From Microstegium vimineum (lineage: Eukaryota > Streptophyta > Magnoliopsida > Poales > Poaceae), in NCBI GenBank assembly GCA_022036555.1, contig CM039141.1, positions 3,383,773 to 3,447,772 of the forward strand: a DNA stretch of 64,000 bases, read 5' to 3'. The notes below the pieces were generated by a model. The model was not told the DNA's origin, searched no databases, and saw only the letters and a program-made list of their open reading frames with translations. The first letter of the stretch is position 1; each line of letters opens with the position of its first letter. The translations under genes were made by a program, and so were the position numbers. This document shows, piece by piece, positions 44,666 to 56,278 of the stretch.

Positions 44666-47608
44666 TTAGGGGTAGAAGCGACGTAGTTGTTCGATGTTCC
44701 ATGCGTTGGTGAGGATCTCGCCCTTGCTGTTCTTCAGCTTGTAAGTCCCTGGCTTTAGCACCTCTGCCACGATAAAGGGTCCTTCCCAAGGTGGCGTCAG
44801 CTTGTGACGCCCCTTGTTGCTTTGTCGACGGCGCAACACGAGGTCGCCGACTTCGAGGTCCCTTTTGCGTACGTGCTTGTCGTGGTAGCGCCGCAGCGTC
44901 TGCTGGTACCTTGCCGAGTTGAAGAGGGCCACGTCCCGGGCTTCCTCGAGCTGGTCGAGGGAGTCCTCTCGGGCTGTTGCGTTGGCTTGCTCGTTGTAGG
45001 CCTTTAGTCGAGGGGGCCCATACTCGAGGTCAGTGGGGAGGACGGCCTCGGACCCATAGACCAAGAAGAACGGGGAGAACCCTGTGGCTCGACTTGGCGT
45101 CGTTCTGAGGCTCCATAGGACAGAGGGCAGCTCATCAACCCATCTCTTGCCGTGTTTGTTTAGCCAGTCGAAGATCCTAGGCTTGAGGCCCTGTAAAACC
45201 AAACCCTTGGCGCGCTCGACCTAGTCGTTAGTCCGAGGGTGGGCGACTGCGGACCAGTTCACCCTGATGTGGTGGTGGTCATAGAAGTCTAGGAACTTTT
45301 GACCAGTTAATTACGTGCCATTGTCAGTGATGATGACATTGGGAACACCGAAGCGATGGATGATGTCAGTGAAGAACAACACAGCTTGTCGGGATTGAAT
45401 GTTGGCGATGGGTCGAGCCTCGATCCATTTCGAGAACTTGTCTACGGCCAAGAGGAGGTGGGTGTGGCCACCTTTTGTTTTTTTAGGGGGGCGACCATGT
45501 CGAGCCCCCATACTGTGAATGGCCAAGTTATAGGTATCATCTGAAGAGCTTGGGCGGGTAGGTGGGTCTGCCTGGCGTAGAATTGGCATCCCTTGCAAGA
45601 TCGAACAAGTTTGGTAGCATCGGTGACGGCTATCGGCCAGTAGAAACCTTGTCGAAAGGCACTTCCTACCAGCGTTCTTGGCGCCGCGTGGTGGCCGCAA
45701 GCCCCCGAGTGTAGGTCCTTCAGTAGTGCCCTCCCCTCCTCGAGGGTGAGGCAACGCTGAAGTATACCGGTAGGGCTGCGTCGATACAGCTCGCGGCCAT
45801 CCCCATACAAGACGTAGGTTTTGGCGCGTCGGGCTATGCGTCGGGCTTCGGTGCGGTCCTCTGGGAGCTCGCCCCGTATCAGATACTCGAGGTAGGGTGT
45901 GCGCCAGTCCGTCGAGGGGGTTGGTGTTGCGGCCGTTCCGTCGATCTCCATGACTTCTTCCCCGTTCGAGGGGGGATCGGTCGAGGGGCGTGGATCGACC
46001 CCTTGCTCGAGGGTGGGAGCCCCCGAGCCTAGGTCGACGGACGGCTTGTGAAGGTCCCTCGAAAAGACGTCGGGAGGGACTATACCTCGAGTGGACGCGA
46101 TTTTGGCCAGCTCGTCAGCAGCTTCGTTGTACCGGCGGGCGATGTGGTTGAGCTCGAGGCCGTAGAATTTGTCCTCGAGCCTTCAGACCTCCTTGCAATA
46201 GGCTTCCATCTTGGGGTCGTGGCAGCTCGAATCTTTCATCACTTGGTCGATTACCAACTACGAGTCCCCCCGAACGTCGAGGCGTCGAACCCCGAGCTCG
46301 ATGGCGATGCGCAGACCGTTGACGAGAGTCTCGTACTCGGCTACGTTGTTGGTGGTGGGGAAGTGGAGGCGGATGACGTAGCGCATGTGGACCCCTGAGG
46401 GTGATATGAACAACAATCCGGCGCCTGCCCCCGTCTTCATCAACGATCTGTCGAAGTACATGGCCCAGAGCTCGGTCTAAACTTGCGCCGGGGGTAGTTG
46501 GGTGTCGGTCCATTCTGCAATGAAATCTGCCAATACCTAAGACTTGATGGCCTTCCGAGGGGCGTAGGAGAGAGTTTCCCCCATGAGCTCGACCGACCAC
46601 TTGGCGATTCTTCCAGACGCCTCCCGGTTCTGGATTATCTCCCCGAGGGGGAAAGATGAGACCACAGTAACCGGGTGGCCCAGGAAATAGTGTTGGAGCT
46701 TGCGCCGAGTGAGGACGATGGCATACAACAACTTCTGGATGTGGGGGTATCTCGTCTTAGTCTCAGAAAGTACCTCGCCCATGAAGTAGACAGGCCTCTG
46801 AACCGGCAAGGCATGTCCTTCTTCTGCTCTCTCGACTACTATGGCAACGCTGACTACCTGGGTAGTTGCTGCGACATAGAGCAAGACGGGCTCGGTTGGG
46901 CTTGGGGGCACCAATATAGGTGGCGAGGTGAGCAAGGCTTTGAGTTTTCTTAAGGAGGCGATAAAGGGGAGGGCTTTTACCCCGAGCCATGAGATGAACC
47001 GGCTGAGGGCAGTGAGGCACCCTGTGACCCTTTGTACGCCTTTAAGATCCTTGATCGGGCCCATCCTGGTGATTGCGATTACTTTTTCTGGGTTGGCCTC
47101 GATCCCGTGTTGGGAAACTATGTACCCTAGGAGCATTCCTCGAGGGACCCCGAAGACACACTTCTCTGGGTTCAGCTTTATGTGATTTGCCCTGAGGCAC
47201 CCAAACGCGATCTCAAGGTCCCCGACTAGGTTCTCGACTTTTTTGGATTTGACCACGATGTCATCGACGTAGGCCTCGACGGTCGGCCCTATGTGTTTTC
47301 CAAAGACATGGAGCATGCATCGTTGATATGTGGCCCCGCCGTTTCGCAAACCGAAGGGCATAGTGAGGTAGCAAAACATGCCAAAGGGGTGATGAAGGAA
47401 GTCGCGAGCTGATCGGACTCCTTCATCTTTATTTGGTGATAGCCAGAATAAGCATCAAGGAAGCAGAGAGTTTCACATCCCGCAGTGGAATCTACTATTT
47501 GATCAATACGCGGTAATGGAAAAGGAACCTTGGGACATGCTTTATTTAAACTAGTGTAGTCTGCGCACATCCTATCATTTCCATTCTTTTTCTTGACAAG
47601 TACGGGAT
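44666..47608 (-). pseudogene. Gypsy element 2 pol: partial RT, RNase H, integrase
   Basis: On the minus strand reverse transcriptase starts abruptly at NPVLVKKKNGNDRMC (47608) and includes FLDAYSGYHQI and YVDDIVVKS. A stretch after FISWLG is shortened. RNase H (YFDRSLM, EYETLVNGL, RLDVRGDS) has a changed residue next to the first catalytic Asp and is cut by stops. Integrase follows in pieces: HSGACGHH to SCKGCQF, WGLDMVAPL, ITDNGT, then a final intact frame 44666-45202 ending NAWNIEQLRRFYP. Numerous stops and shifts make it defective. Its integrase tail is complete and shows the normal chromodomain-less C-terminus. Confidence 0.85.
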
Positions 47609-49658
47609 TCGCCTTGGCCTTCCCTTTGCTCGGGGATGCATAGAAGAACGCGCCAACGGCTTCCTCGCCAGCTGCATAGTTTGCTACGATGTCCATAAGC
47701 TCGTTGGCGGTCTTTGGGGTGTTCCGCCCCAGTTCCCGCACCAGCTCCTTGCAGGTTGTAACGGCAACGAACGCCGTGATGACGTCGTGGTCGAAGATGT
47801 GGGTGAGCTCAGTACGTTGCTTGGAGAACCGTCGGGTGAAGTTGCAGAGGGTTTCCCCTGGCTTCTAGTTGCAGCTGTGGAGATCCCAGGAGTTCCCCGG
47901 CCGCACATAGGTGCCCTTGAAGTTCCCCTCGAAGATCCTGACCAGGTCGGGCCAGCCACGGATAAAGTCCGGGGGAGCTCCTCGAGCCACCTTCTAGCGG
48001 TGTCGGAGAGGAAGAGCGGGAGTTGCCGAATGATGACGTGGTCGTCGTCGGCTCCTCCTAGCTGACATGCCAGCCTGAAATCAGCAAGCCAGGGCTCCGG
48101 CTTGGTTTCGCCATTGTACTTGACCAGGCTGGTGGGCGGACGGAAACGAACAGGCAAGGCGGTTTGCCGGATTGCCTTGCTGAAGACTCGTGGCCCTGGT
48201 GGTTCCAGGGATCGAAGTTGATCCTCGTCGCTGTCGTAGCGCCCACCTCGATGAGCACTATAACCTCGAGCCTTAGCGTCACCGTGTCGGCGTCGTTTGT
48301 TGTCGTTGATGTCGTATCGCGCGTCTCGCGGTTGTCGATCGTCGAGGATGCGGTCTCGAACCGGTTGTCGCTCTGCTCCGCCTTGGGGCGCCTTGTCTTG
48401 GTGGACAGATACCTCTCGATCTTGTCGAGGGGGCACGTCCCGCCGCTCGGAAGCAGCTCCTCTGCGCCTCGAGGCCGAGCTCTCCGCTTGCTGTACGGCC
48501 GCGGTTTGGAGAAGCCCTTGGATTTCGTTTCTGATGCGCTGCGCTTGGGGCGTCGACGGTACCGGCATGTCGCGGAGCAGCATTGCGGCTGCCATGACAT
48601 TTGGCTGGCACGGTTGTAAACGCGGCGCACGTTCGCCCCTTCGTTGATGATCTGTCGATGGACTTCCTGGGCCCGGCTGCGGGCTCCCATACCCTGTGGG
48701 CGCCCGTGATCTCGCTCGAGGGCGTGCCCGAGCTACTGAAGTCATAGGCGTTCCTCCTCGAGCTTGGCGAGCAACTCTCGAACATGCGCGATCTGGACGT
48801 CCTGAGGTGGATCGGCTTTGTCAGGACTCGGGGGATCGGTGTTTCGCGCCGGGGTAGCGTTGCCCCCTCCCCCTTCATCCGTGGTTGCAATGTCGTTGAT
48901 GTCGTCCTGGGAGTCAACCTGACCGTCGAGGTGGAAACATTCCCGGGTGGGACTGTAATCCTCATCGGGGAGTCCAAGTCGGGGTAGCCGTGATAGAAGT
49001 TGGGGAAAGATGCCCAGCATTCCTCCTCCAGCCATTGTCGTACCGTCCCCTAGGTCTGGAACCCTAGGGTCGGGGCTCGTCGCGACTCCGGGCGCTCGTC
49101 CAGTGGAGGGGTGGTGACAAGGTTGATCGTCGTACATAGCAGGTTCCCTGGGGAGCCATAACGTGCCTGCATCTGCGAGCCTACAAAAGCAGAACAGAGT
49201 CTGGCGCTGTTGTAGAGCCCATGTGGAAACAGGTTGTGCGGTGGCGTGGTCGAGTATGTCGGAGAAGCCACGGGGACCCTTTGAGATGACAGTATGGCGG
49301 AGCCAAAGTCAGGCTCACCGAGGTACCCACCCCCGACCCGCAAGCATGGGTCAAACAGGCTCCCGAAGGGAGAAACTGTGTCACCAGCTGAGGCCGGGGA
49401 GGCGGCATCCGGCGTCTCGGGATCCGCGCGGTGAAGGGTGCGGCGGCGGCGTTCGCGCCTCCTCCTAGTCGCAGGCGGAAGGCGTGAGTGGTGGGACCGT
49501 CGTCTGGTCCTCCTTGGCCCCGGCGTACCGGAGCTGTTGCTATCCATGCCACTGCTGGAGAGTAGAACCCTGTCGTGGCCGTGGTCCGTGGACATGAACT
49601 CTAGGCTCCCGAACCAGATGAAGGTGGCGAATGGAAGTGATGGGATCGTGGAATCCAT
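47609..49658 (-). pseudogene. Gypsy element 2 gag, frameshifted and fused by deletion to RT
   Basis: The ATG at 49658 (MDSTIPSLPFATFIWFG) is equivalent to that of element 1. The leader region is broken by shifts (49050-49658, then 48742-49137). The capsid core is at 47960-48150 (FRPPTSLVKYNGETKPEPWL and FLSDTARRWLEELP). It then reaches NTPKTANELMDIVANYAAGE and, within a few codons, runs directly into reverse transcriptase. Compared with element 1, the zinc-binding part of gag, all of protease and the N-terminal RT are gone. Confidence 0.83.
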
Positions 49659-49695
49659 CTGGGAGAGTAGTTCGGAGTTGATCGACACGCAAAGC

Positions 49696-49714
49696 CCCCT
49701 ACTTGGCGCGCCAA
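49696..49714 (-). other. Primer-binding site of gypsy element 2
   Basis: The minus-strand sequence TTGGCGCGCCAAGTAGGGG adjoins the LTR end, matching element 1 with one substitution. It shows that 49716-51004 is the 5' LTR of a minus-strand element. Confidence 0.8.
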
Positions 49715-49715
49715 C

Positions 49716-51004
49716 TGTCAGTGTTATGACCCGGGGGTCAAGGCCACCGGCTAGTAAATTTGTATTTTGCGTACTCCCTCTCCCAGATGTGATGCAATAA
49801 GAACACAAGATTTATCCTGGTTCGGGCACAGAAGGCCCTACGTCCAGCGGGGGAGGATGGATTGTATTATCTTGCACCGAAGTGGTTTTAAGGGGGGTAC
49901 AAGCTGGTTTACACGGGGGTGCTCAAGATAAGCTAAGGCCTAGGGCTAGCAGGGCTATCCTAGGTGGTCGGTTGGTTGCTTGAGAGGTTGATCAAGCAAC
50001 CGGGTGTGTGGTGTATGCAGGTCAGAGCTGATGTCCGAATGCGAATACCCATGCGAATGCCTATCCGAATGCCCCTTCTTCTATCCCAGTGTCCCCTTTT
50101 ATAGTCCAAGGGAGGCCTGAGAGTACCGAGGTCCTAGACTGTAGAGGCATGGGAGGCGTATCTGTGGCGCCATGCTGGCGAAGGGACGTCGACCGCTGTA
50201 GCGGCGTGGCCTTCCCATCCTTTCGGTGTTTCGGAGTATGGTGATGGCGGACTGGACGTTGCAGCACGTCATGGCGCAGCAGGGTTGACCTTCTGTAGAT
50301 GGATCCGAGTCCCACAGCTAAAGCGGGACAGAGCGGATAGGACGGGTCCCATGCCGGAGTGGTTGGGGACGGTGGTCGAGGGGGGGGTCGAGGCCAGCAT
50401 GACCCTGTCGTATCCCTGAGGACACAGTGGAGGGTCGTCCTGTTCATGACTCGAGGGGGTGCCTCTGGAGTCCGTACCTGCGACGTGGCTACAGCGGTAA
50501 CACAGTTGATGGAGGTCCAGGGCATGGGCGGTGAGTTGATGGATTTGATCGTGGTAGTGGGCGCCCATGGCGTTAGACGGGGGCAGGTAGGCGCATCGGA
50601 TCCCCTTTAACCCATGTCGAGAGCAGGTAAGTCGGTCAAGCTTCCTTCTCAGGGGTCGTTCCTTCAACCCCCTGTCCGTCATTCGAGGGGTCGAGGCGGA
50701 GGGGTCATTCGTTCGACCCCTGTCCGCCAATCGGGGCCAAGGCGGAGGCGGAGGGGTCGTTCGTTCGATCCCTGTCCGTAAGTCGAGGTAGAGGCGGGGG
50801 TCGTTCGTTCGACCCCTGTCCGTCTGTTTTTCCAGTAATGGGCCGGCCCACGACTAGTTGCTGTAGCCGGTGAGGGAGGCCTTTGTGTGATGGGCCTTTC
50901 TCCATTGACTTGAACGGCTGATCGGATCCTGTCTTAAAAATGGTCGCTATGTTGAGCGTTAGTTTATCGCAGGTTTAGGGTACCCCTTACCTTTGTACCC
51001 AACA
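49716..51004 (-). mobile_element. Gypsy element 2: 5' LTR
   Basis: On the minus strand it starts TGTTGGGTACAAAGG (51004; one change from TGTCGGG) and ends ATAACACTGACA (49716), length 1289 bp. It is closer to the element 3 LTR than to that of element 1; for example it has the same GGATCCGATCAGCCGTTC region near 50915. A minus-strand TATA box (CTATAAAAGGGG) lies near 50100. It has only short remnants of the GTCGAGG repeat array. The matching 3' LTR is absent from the window. Confidence 0.88.
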
Positions 51005-53209
51005 TCATCGCTCGTAGTCGTAAAGGTAGACTCGACCCTGCTCCCGCAGAGTCGAGCATCCCTCGGGGCTAACCGGGAATATCCCCTAAGAAAGTCCCCG
51101 AAAACCGCTTTTACCCCTAAGCCGATAACTTAGGTCTTGTACACTTACGTGTTATGTACATTTATCGCATCATGAATGAATAAAATGTTCTCGAAAAACA
51201 TTTCACGTTTGTTCATTACTCTGAGGTAGCCTCGACTCTGCTCTTGCAAAGTCAAGTTTCCCTCGGGGCTGTTAGGGGGATCCCCCTCCCTAAGTCCCTT
51301 AAAAACCCGAACGTTTTTCGATACTCAACGCTTCTCTTTCCATCTTTGCCCCGAGTACGCTTCATGACTAAGTAAAGACGCCTCGAACTCCCTAAGGGCC
51401 GCGGGCCGTCGAGCCGGGGACTCTCCTACGCCTCAGGGCTATGGTACCCCCACTCGCTCCCCCCCTCGAGGGATACGAGAGCGCGTCGAACACTTAGTCT
51501 AAAAGCAACAGCTCAGGCAAAGAGAAATTGAGATGGCTCGAGAAATAAAAACACCCAGACGCATCCTGAATAAAATGCATTAAGGTTTTGAAGCCCCTAG
51601 CGGCTCGACATTATATTGTCACCAACCTAATCTATTACATAGACCTTTCTTGTCCAGAGCTGGCTCACAGGCCTCAGCTATTTCCGTTCGCCACCATCAT
51701 CTGGTCCGGAAGTCTAGAGTTCATGTCCTTAGGCCACAGCCACGACATGGAGGAGGCGTGAACGGCGCCGCCGCACTCTCCGTCACACGGATCCCGAGAC
51801 GTTGGACGCCATCTCCCCGGCCCCGGCTGGTGACACAGTTCCTCCCTTCGGGAGCCTATTTGACCCGTGCTTGCGGGTCGGGGCGGGTACCTCGCTGAGC
51901 CTGACTTTGGCTCTGCCATACCGTCATCTCAGAAGGTCCCCGCGGCTTCTCCGACATACTCGGCCCGCGCCGCCGCACTCTTCACCGAGCGGATTCCGAG
52001 ACGCCGGACGTCGTCTCCCCGCCCTCAGCTGGTGACACAGTTCCTCCCTTCGGGAGCCTGTTTGACCCATGCTCGCGGGCGAATCCGACAAAAGGCAGGT
52101 ATGTCCCCACATTTAATATACCTACCTACCACCCCCTCGTATTCTACGGGATAGGACGTTATCTTCGGAGGTAAGCAACGGACGTCGACTCGTCCGTCAA
52201 AATCTCGAGGGAGCGAAGGCTGGCCCTCAGTCGGGGCCTCGACAACCGCCCTCGAGTACCCCGAGGTCAGGGAGGACCCAGGGTTACGGACTCCGGTGCA
52301 CCCCCAAATCTCGAGGGGGCGAAAGCTGGCCCCACGAATAGGGTTTCACAGCCGCCCTCGAGTACGCGAGTCAGGGATGACCCAGGAGGGGCCGGCGTGA
52401 GCCCCTAGCTCGAGAACGAACTCTCGAGGCCCCCCAGGACATATCCAAGGCATAACCACGGAATACCCAAGGATCCCTTCGACGGGAGGCATCAGGCCAC
52501 CGACTCTCATCGAACAGAGTTGGCACCTAGGTAATCCACGTGGTGTTGCTTGAATGAGAACGCCTCAGGGCTTCTATCGACCCCCGTCGAAGGGGGCACG
52601 AGTTCTCACTTGGATTTCACTTGAATTTATACTCGTTACCAGCTCGCAGAGGACTTCGAGGTTCGTCCTTACGAAGGCTCACAGAGGACTTCGAGGCTCG
52701 TCCTAACGAGGATAGCACGATGCTCTTCGCCCCGCAATCCGAGTGCAAGGATCCGTGGGAAGGACACTAGGAGGTAGTGAATGCCCAGCCACACGAGACT
52801 CGAGGGCTAGACTATGCATGGCACCCCTCGACGAAAGAGGATCAAAAACACTCGTAGCCTGGCAGACAGAGTTGACCCCTCGATAGGGCACTATGACTCT
52901 AGTTTAACCCTCGAGGGAGCGAAGGCTGGCCCTCGAAAGGGTTTCGACAGCCTCCCTCGAGCACCCCTTTCCCAAGGAAGTGAAACGATCGTAGCCTGAC
53001 AAACGTAATTGACCCCGCGATAGGGCGCTATGATTCCAGTTAATCCTAACCCCCCTCGATAGAACACACATCAGAGAGGAGTCCCTAATCACTACTCTGG
53101 GGCCTCGGGGGCTACCCCGCGAAGAATCGAACCTCTTACTAACCCTGTAGATCATCAGCATAAACCTCTACGCGGATTTTTCTTATCCGCATAGAGGCTC
53201 GAGGGCTAC
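51005..53209 (+). mobile_element. Gypsy element 3: 3' interior, rearranged
   Basis: Plus orientation. 51005-51655 is the reverse complement of the post-integrase spacer and aORF 3' end (compare 44110-44660). 51660-52080 is two partial copies of the gag leader region in the plus direction (see separate entry). 52080-53209 is the reverse complement of the repeat-rich segment that precedes the 3' LTR (compare 7060-7700 and 13158-14400). The body of the antisense gene, which should lie between 51655 and 52080, is missing. Confidence 0.75.
51665..52080 (+). pseudogene. Partial, duplicated gag leader fragments in element 3
   Basis: The sequence from 51676 corresponds on the plus strand to the start of gag of elements 1 and 2 (the FPFATIIWSG..EFMS region). 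The block PRR.TPSPRPRLVTQFLPSG occurs once near 51790-51880 and again near 51990-52075, about 200 bp apart. Stops and frame changes interrupt it. It is out of place, sitting where the antisense gene should be. Confidence 0.65.
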
Positions 53210-53425
53210 TGTCGGGTACAAAGGTAAGGGGTACCCTAAACATGTGATAATCTAATGCTTAACATAGCAACTATTTTTAAGGCAGGATCCGATCAGCCGT
53301 CCGAGTCAATGAAGGAAGGCCCATCACGCAAAGGTTTCCTTCACCGGCAACAGGGGCCGGTCGTGGGCCGGCCCATTGCAGGAAAAACAGAAGACAGGGG
53401 TCGAACGAACGACCCCCCCCCTCCC
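53210..53425 (+). mobile_element. Gypsy element 3: 3' LTR, cut by the assembly gap
   Basis: It starts TGTCGGGTACAAAGGTAAGG and matches 5653 onward almost base for base (differences include AACATGTG for AATGTGTG and one extra T). It ends at the run of N in the first unit of the 52-bp repeat array. Confidence 0.9.
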
Positions 53426-53525
53426 NNNNNNNNNNNNNNNNNNNNNNNNNNNNNNNNNNNNNNNNNNNNNNNNNNNNNNNNNNNNNNNNNNNNNNNNNNN
53501 NNNNNNNNNNNNNNNNNNNNNNNNN
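53426..53525. other. Assembly gap, exactly 100 N
   Basis: One hundred consecutive N, a conventional placeholder for a gap of unknown size. The left edge lies inside the LTR tandem array; the right edge is unrelated sequence. Confidence 0.99.
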
Positions 53526-56270
53526 TCTCCTGTGAAAATGACACCACATACTGTCGGGAGTTCTGAATGCTGAGTAACAAATCAAACATAAACATTTTTT
53601 AAATGTAGTGTTAAAAACCCATGCCCCGTTTCGATATGCTAGGGAAAAACAAGAAAGGTTTTTAATGGAATGCGAGAACCTTAAAGATCAAATCCCAAAC
53701 CCAAGGGGCCCTTTGTTGAAAAAAAAATGAATTGTGAATCTTTGTGGAGTTGTAACAGTTAGATTGGCCATCACAATTTTTCAGATTGAAATGAGAAAAA
53801 AAATTTAATGATTTTTTTGGGGTTTACAAATTAAAAAAGATGTTTTGGTTAGAGTAGTAGAAAAAAACCCCCCAACATAAACAACTCCCTTTGAAAAACG
53901 GGACTGGCCCACTTTAAAGGGAAAATTGGCAAAAACCCATGGGGAGAACCCCAAAAGGGTTTTTTTGAATCAGTAAAAAAAGGTAAAAATGTTTTCTTTT
54001 TTTCTAAATTTTATATCAAACATAAAACCTACCTCCCGATTACTTTTGGAATTTGGGTTTGTTTTTCCCTTTAACCATTTAAATTCCCAAAGAAATACAT
54101 CCGAAACCATAAGCAAAATTTTTGAACCAATCATTGGGTGGGGTTTAGGAAATCTTGGACTTTGAAACCAATGCTATCTTTTTTAAAACTTTTTCCCTGC
54201 GAGGGGGAAAACCTTTTTAGAACTTTTTACCATTCTTTGCTTGTTTCCTCTGGTAAAAAAGATCGGGCCCCTTTTTAAATTTCTACACACCCCAAATAAA
54301 GCCCCGGGGAGAGATTAAAATAGGGGGGCAATGTGAATGCCTGAAAACTTATTTTTCAAAAATTAAATGAAAGCATTTTCGCCCCCCGGCACAAAATCTT
54401 AGACCCTCAATGGGCATATAAAAATTGTTAACCCAGGGTTATTTTTTCCCTGCTAGTGTAAACCCAATTTAAACTTTATTGTAGGTGTTTGGTTTTAAAA
54501 TGGGAACGGGTTTGTTCACACAAAAAATGGTTAGCGGTAACTTTTATTGACCCAAAAAATGTTGACGGGCCCCGTCAAAAGCAGGGAGATACTTTTTTGG
54601 ACAAAAACTGGATCAAGTAAAAACAAGTCAAGCAATTCATCAATCGTCCTTTGGTCTGGTGGAAGTGTGGAAGTACATTTCATTTCTTAAAAATTCTTGC
54701 CCCTTTCATTTAAGGATACATGCTAGGGAGACTAAAAAAGCATTCTTTAACTGAAAAAGGGCAATCTAATTCAAAATCTTTAAAATGGAATGGGACATTT
54801 TTGAAGTCTACAAAACGTCTAGCAAACCCTTTGTACAAAAAATAAAAAATTTTTTTTTTTCCCCTTGTAAAACAAAACAACCCCAACTGGCAAAGGTCAA
54901 GTGAAACGTCCGAAAGTTTTTTTACAAAAAAAAAATAATCTTGTTTGTAACACGCAAAGGGGATTTTACAAAGTAAGGAATTTCTCTATTATCTCCATCT
55001 TTAAATAATCTAAAGAGTCCCCCTTTTTTTAAAATCTGCAATATTTTTTAAAAAACAGGAAACGGGAATTAGCAGGGATTTTTCCCAAAAGTTTAAAGGT
55101 CCCCAAACCTGACAAAATTATCAGAAGGGAAACTAAAATAATCCCACTAGAAAGTACAAACCAAAACATCCTAAAACCCTTAAAATTTCATCGGGAAACC
55201 CTTTGACCTTGCCACTAGCTGGGACCATAAAAAGTATGCTGTCCCTTTGGAAAAATTCCACAAGATTGTTCTTTTTTTTCCAGCTTTCAATGCTTCATAT
55301 GTTGAATTTCTTTGGAATCGAACAATGAAAATTTCAGGTTTATCATTGTCATCCCCAAAAAGTCCCCTAGGCCCCACAGGCTCCAGAATAATCAGGGGCA
55401 AGATGGGAAAGGAAACAAATTTGCTGCCAAATAAAATGTTTTAGGGATGTTATTCTTTTTACCAAATATAAGAAAAGATATTTTTTGCTAAACCAGTGGA
55501 AGGCCCCCACATTTATTTGAAGTCAGGACTAAATGTTTTTCCTGTTGCTCAGGTTCCAGTGATCTAAAAAGGGAAAAAAAGGACAAACTATAAATTAACG
55601 GAGGCCCGGGAAAGCATTTCATTTGGGGGGGAACAAAAATTTTTCAGAACCCAAAAACCCTCATTACCCACTAAAAAATTGGGGGAAAATACCTTGAGGT
55701 TCTAAAAAGGCAAACAATTTGAAAAATAGACAAAAAGTGCAAAAAAAATCTCGCATGAAAGTTTTTTTTTCAAAAGAATCAATAAAGGGCAAAAACACTG
55801 AAAATTTAAACGGGTTTCCCACATAATTGTTATGATTACCACAGAACTTTTAAATTTAAAAATCCATTAGGGTTCTGTCCCCAAGGTTAGTTTCGGGCCC
55901 CCAAAAAGGTAGAAAAACTTTTTTAGGGCCCAAATTAATCAAAATATCGGGGAAACAAACACAGACAATGGGGGCCCCGCAGGGCCCTGGGAAATGAAGA
56001 TGGGGGACTTTGGGAGAAAGGGGGGTAGACTTTTTTGGCGGGGTGGATACTTCTTTGATTTCTTTTTTTTTCCCTTTTTTAAATAAAAACAAAAGGATGA
56101 AATGCCCAGGGTTTTTAAAATAAGCAAAAGGGCCTTTTAAAAAATTTCAATCTAAAACCCCCCCAACAACCCAAGAATAACTTTCCCAAAAACGGGTATC
56201 CTATCCCCAAAAGTAAATTTTTAGATAAAAAAGAGATAAATAGTAAAAATTAAAAAAATTTTAAAGATGG
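53526..56270. other. Homopolymer-rich, probably low-quality sequence
   Basis: Runs of four to ten identical bases of all four kinds occur in nearly every line, unlike the flanking DNA. No frame longer than about 95 codons is open and nothing matches the expected 3' exons of the exosome gene that should lie here. The texture suggests uncorrected consensus rather than biology. The right boundary is near 56270, where clean splice sites and codons return. Confidence 0.65.
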
Positions 56271-56278
56271 GGCCATAC

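Noticed and set aside
55180..55401. Minus-strand frame of 73 codons in the poor-quality stretch as a missing exosome exon
   Set aside because: It does not resemble the expected MTR3/RRP41L C-terminus and has no suitable splice sites.
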